Shown here: piece after piece, positions 57,217-58,693 of the stretch | Numbering within the stretch: position 1 is the first letter of the stretch | Layout of the letters: every line of letters begins with the position of its first letter | Assembly: GCA_944362695.1 (NCBI GenBank) | Contig: CALVTQ010000111.1 | Coordinates: 1 to 58,693 of the forward strand | DNA: 58,693 nucleotides | Direction: 5' to 3' | DNA from: an uncultured Clostridia bacterium | GTDB lineage: Bacteria > Bacillota > Clostridia > Christensenellales > Aristaeellaceae | The notes under the pieces: model-generated | The model's input: only the letters and a program-made list of their open reading frames with translations | The model's database searches: none | Told to the model about the DNA's origin: nothing | Made by a program: the position numbers and the translations under genes

Positions 57217-57385
57217 GGCGCGAAGCGAAGCAGGGTCAAGGGGACCGGAGCCTGCCGCCGCCAGTGGCGGATGAAGGCAGGCGGAGCGTCGGGAACCTTA
57301 ACGAGCGACCGAAGGGCGCGACTATAAGGTTCCCCGGATCAGCGTCCCTTGTAGGGTTTGGGGCAAAGCCCCAACGTAACCCCCG
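57217..57385 (+). repeat. Dispersed 3' repeat R1, copy C
   Basis: It follows the second transaminase gene by 12 bases in the same orientation. Order: GCGCGAAGCGAAGC, GGTCAAGGGG, M1, ATCAGCGTCCC, the hairpin TTGGGGC-AAA-GCCCCAA, GTAACCCCC. The right part of R1 (GGCGAAGCC, GTAGTCAGGG, GTTACCTGACGGG) is missing, so this copy is truncated. The hairpin is the counterpart of CTGGGG-CTG-CCCCAG in copy B. Confidence 0.82.
57244..57337 (+). repeat. M1 element, copy C (94 bp)
   Basis: It starts ACCGGAGCC and ends TTCCCCGG. It is inserted at the same point as copy A (after GGTCAAGGGG). Only a few bases differ from copy A, including C/A in the apical loop. The stem GGGAACCTTA pairs with TAAGGTTCCC without mismatch. 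Confidence 0.83.
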
Positions 57386-57518
57386 TTCCCCACACCATCA
57401 AAAACCTGCCCCACCCCCACCCACGCAGCCGCGAAATGGCCGCGGCTTCAGGCGCGGGCTAAGAGCGGGACGGGTTCAAGCGCACCCCGCCCCAACGCGC
57501 TCCAACCAAAAACCCCCG

Positions 57519-57559
57519 CCCCCGGACGCACCGCAATGCGTATCCGGGGGACGTTTTTT
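57519..57559 (+). terminator. Terminator linked to R2 copy B
   Basis: CCCCCGG-ACGCA and TGCGT-ATCCGGGGG pair across a short loop, followed by ACGTTTTTTG. It resembles the terminator ahead of R2 copy A in sequence and in distance to the repeat. It may also act on the minus strand. Bases 57386-57518 hold a GCCGCG hairpin and C-rich runs with no supportable gene. Confidence 0.85.
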
Positions 57560-57574
57560 GTTTATTGCGAATTG

Positions 57575-57722
57575 AAACTTTTCCGCTCTGTCGGGAGCCG
57601 GTCACAGAGCCCCTTCGGGTCTCTCCGCTGCGTTTTTTGCTTTAGCCCGGCGCAGCCTGATCTGCCGCCGAAAGTTTTCCGCCGGGCGCCCATGCGCGGC
57701 CTGACTGCGCGCGGGGGTACGG
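57575..57722 (+). repeat. Dispersed repeat R2, copy B
   Basis: It matches 29501-29646 in AACTTTT, CGCTCTG, GAGCCGGT, CCCCTTCGGG, TGCGTTTTTTGCTTTAGCCCGGCGCAG and GCGGGGGTACGG. It lies between the second transaminase/R1 copy C and the convergent hypothetical gene. A short hairpin with GAGCCCCTTCGGGTCTC forms within it. Confidence 0.78.
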
Positions 57723-57750
57723 CCGGCTCTGCGCGCATCGCGGCTTTTCC

Positions 57751-58179
57751 TCACCTCGCCGCAGCCCGCTCCCCCTTGCCTTCCGCCCTGCCGATCGCCC
57801 GCTCCAAATCGCGCAGGAGCAGGCCGTCGCTTCCCGTGATCTGCCCGCGCGTGAGCGAGAACGCCCCTGCAAGGCATAGCCGCGCGATGCCCACGCGCAC
57901 GAGCGCCGGGATGAGCTGCGAGAGCCGCAGCCATGCGCTGTCGCACGCGCGCACGGGCGAGCCGTTTTCGCCGTAGAGCGCCGCGATTTCAAGGCGGTAT
58001 CGCGCGTGCAGCTTCGCCTCAAGGCGCTCGGCGAGCTCGGGCGTGGTGAACGGATTTCTGGCGAGCATCCGGCGCGCCGCCGCCACGTCCGCAAAGACGC
58101 CCGACGCACATTCGCGGCGCGTGTACGGCGCGAGAAGAAGCAGGATGCGCTCGGCATCGGTATGAATTTCGCTCAGCAT
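57751..58179 (-). CDS. Hypothetical protein, helical
   Basis: The 142-residue protein is basic and mostly helical, with RYRLEIAALYGE and LRLSQLIPALVRVGIARLCL. I do not recognise a domain. AGGAGGACATGCC precedes the chosen ATG. A much longer upstream reading, beginning in the tRNA-Gly gene, is an artefact of translating tRNA antisense and is rejected. Downstream it converges on R2 copy B. Arg-rich sequence and a good ribosome binding site support a real but unknown gene. Confidence 0.65.
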   Translation of the reverse strand: MLSEIHTDAERILLLLAPYTRRECASGVFADVAAARRMLARNPFTTPELAERLEAKLHARYRLEIAALYGENGSPVRACDSAWLRLSQLIPALVRVGIARLCLAGAFSLTRGQITGSDGLLLRDLERAIGRAEGKGERAAAR

Positions 58180-58336
58180 GGCATGTCCTCCTGAAAGCCT
58201 CGATTTCGTATTGCAGCATATGCCCCCGCGCGCGGCAAAAGAACGCCGGGCGGGAATAATTGTCCGCATATAAACGCAAAATAGATCGGGGACACCGACC
58301 GAGCCAAAGTTTTCGGCAACAATTGCAGCCGGGATA

Positions 58337-58365
58337 TTGACAATCCAGCCAAATTTGGATAGAAT
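58337..58365 (+). promoter_or_regulatory. Promoter of the tRNA-Gly/tuf transcript
   Basis: TTGACA (58337-58342), 17-bp spacer, TAGAAT (58360-58365), 30 bp before the tRNA. Confidence 0.85.
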
Positions 58366-58395
58366 ATGGTTGAATACTCCGGTTGACAGCCCTGT

Positions 58396-58469
58396 GCAGG
58401 TGTAGTTTAATGGCAGAACTTCAGCTTCCCAAGCTGATCGCGTGGGTTCGATTCCCATCACCTGCTCCA
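58396..58469 (+). tRNA. tRNA-Gly, anticodon CCC
   Basis: The 74-nt tRNA has acceptor stem GCAGGTG/CACCTGC, an anticodon stem TCAGC/GCTGA around TTCCCAA, so anticodon CCC, which reads GGG. The T arm contains GGTTCGATTCC. Discriminator U and CCA are encoded. It lies 70 bp upstream of tuf, with a shared promoter and no terminator between, so it is probably cut from the tuf transcript. Confidence 0.96.
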
Positions 58470-58539
58470 CAGCGACCACCGACAATTCGGCGGGCCGCAG
58501 CAACAACTGTCAGCCGAAATTATCGAGGAGGTTATTCCA

Positions 58540-58693
58540 ATGGCGAAGCAGAAATTCGAGCGCACCAAGCCGCACGTCAACATCGGCACGATCGGCCACG
58601 TTGACCACGGCAAGACGACCCTGACGGCGGCCATCACGATGGTGCTGTCCACCTTCGGCGACGCGCAGGCGATGCGCTATGACGACATCGACA
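58540..58693 (+). CDS. tuf: Elongation factor Tu, 5' part only
   Basis: The gene runs off the window after about 51 codons. It opens with [20 protein letters not shown] and the G1 P-loop GHVDHGKTT, which identify EF-Tu, the GTPase that brings aminoacyl-tRNA to the ribosome. GAGGAGGTTATTCCA precedes the ATG. It is linked with tRNA-Gly upstream. Confidence 0.97.
   Translation, partial: MAKQKFERTKPHVNIGTIGHVDHGKTTLTAAITMVLSTFGDAQAMRYDDID

Noticed and set aside
58180-58506. N-terminal extension of the hypothetical gene at 57751-58179, beginning [20 protein letters not shown]
   Set aside because: This is the well-known false protein made by translating tRNA-Gly in antisense. The real gene begins at the ATG at 58179 after AGGAGG.

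Overview
The window reads as chromosomal DNA of a GC-rich, strictly anaerobic Clostridia-type Firmicute, probably an uncultured gut lineage near Christensenellales. That placement is an inference from gene families. Rubredoxin, a flavodiiron protein, 2x[4Fe-4S] ferredoxin and FeoB with its Cys-rich partner suggest anaerobiosis. DUF1836, DUF3793, DUF1653, DUF134, SpoIID-like, AzlCD and D-amino-acid transaminase genes suggest Firmicutes. Promoters are of the TTGACA-N17-TATAAT type and ribosome binding sites are strong AGGAGG. Strong GC bias at third positions gives very long antisense ORFs, which I leave out. I see no prophage, transposase gene, CRISPR array or rRNA.

Layout. 0-4.4 kb: tRNA-Val, an ECF sigma/anti-sigma pair, serS and a CofE-like ligase. 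4.4-12.3 kb: an AEC transporter, a three-gene sugar ABC transporter, a MATE exporter and a ROK kinase. 12.4-17.3 kb: PucR regulator, DUF1653, azlCD, a nucleoid-associated protein and a SpoIID-like lipoprotein. 17.3-23.6 kb: a DUF134-NifX fusion, a large secreted unknown, a GntR regulator, and a PadR/HAAS-DUF4097/small membrane protein operon. 23.7-39.7 kb: an envelope block with two L,D-transpeptidases, a zinc-ribbon/peptidoglycan-binding protein, a four-gene acyltransferase-carboxypeptidase operon, an HtrA protease and a serine hydrolase, interrupted by feoAB. 39.9-48.3 kb: amidohydrolase, MgtC-like protein, iron-boxed DUF3793 gene, GNAT, galM, a Crp/Fnr-rubredoxin-ferredoxin cluster, a SLOG protein and an XRE regulator. 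48.3-58.7 kb: an rRNA methyltransferase, YczE-like protein, a second MATE, flavodiiron protein, a Cys/His tandem-repeat exported protein, a glycosyltransferase, two tandem D-amino-acid transaminases, tRNA-Gly and the start of tuf.

Most notable. (1) A roughly 90-bp element (called M1 here) occurs three times just 3' of genes. It has compensatory changes in a hairpin and occupies two alternative positions inside a larger dispersed repeat (R1), so the copies serve as each other's empty sites. (2) An exported protein carries about ten 18-residue Cys/His repeats. (3) An MBOAT acyltransferase sits between two paralogous SGNH-like partners and is followed in the same operon by a VanY-type carboxypeptidase. 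(4) A GTTAG-N6-CTAAC-like box is shared by the feoAB promoter and the DUF3793 promoter, pointing to a small iron regulon.

How genes work together: the envelope block is consistent with remodelling of peptidoglycan stem peptides and acylation of a surface polymer. The tandem transaminases may feed D-amino acids to the same wall. The Crp/Fnr, rubredoxin, ferredoxin and flavodiiron genes form an oxidative/nitrosative defence set.
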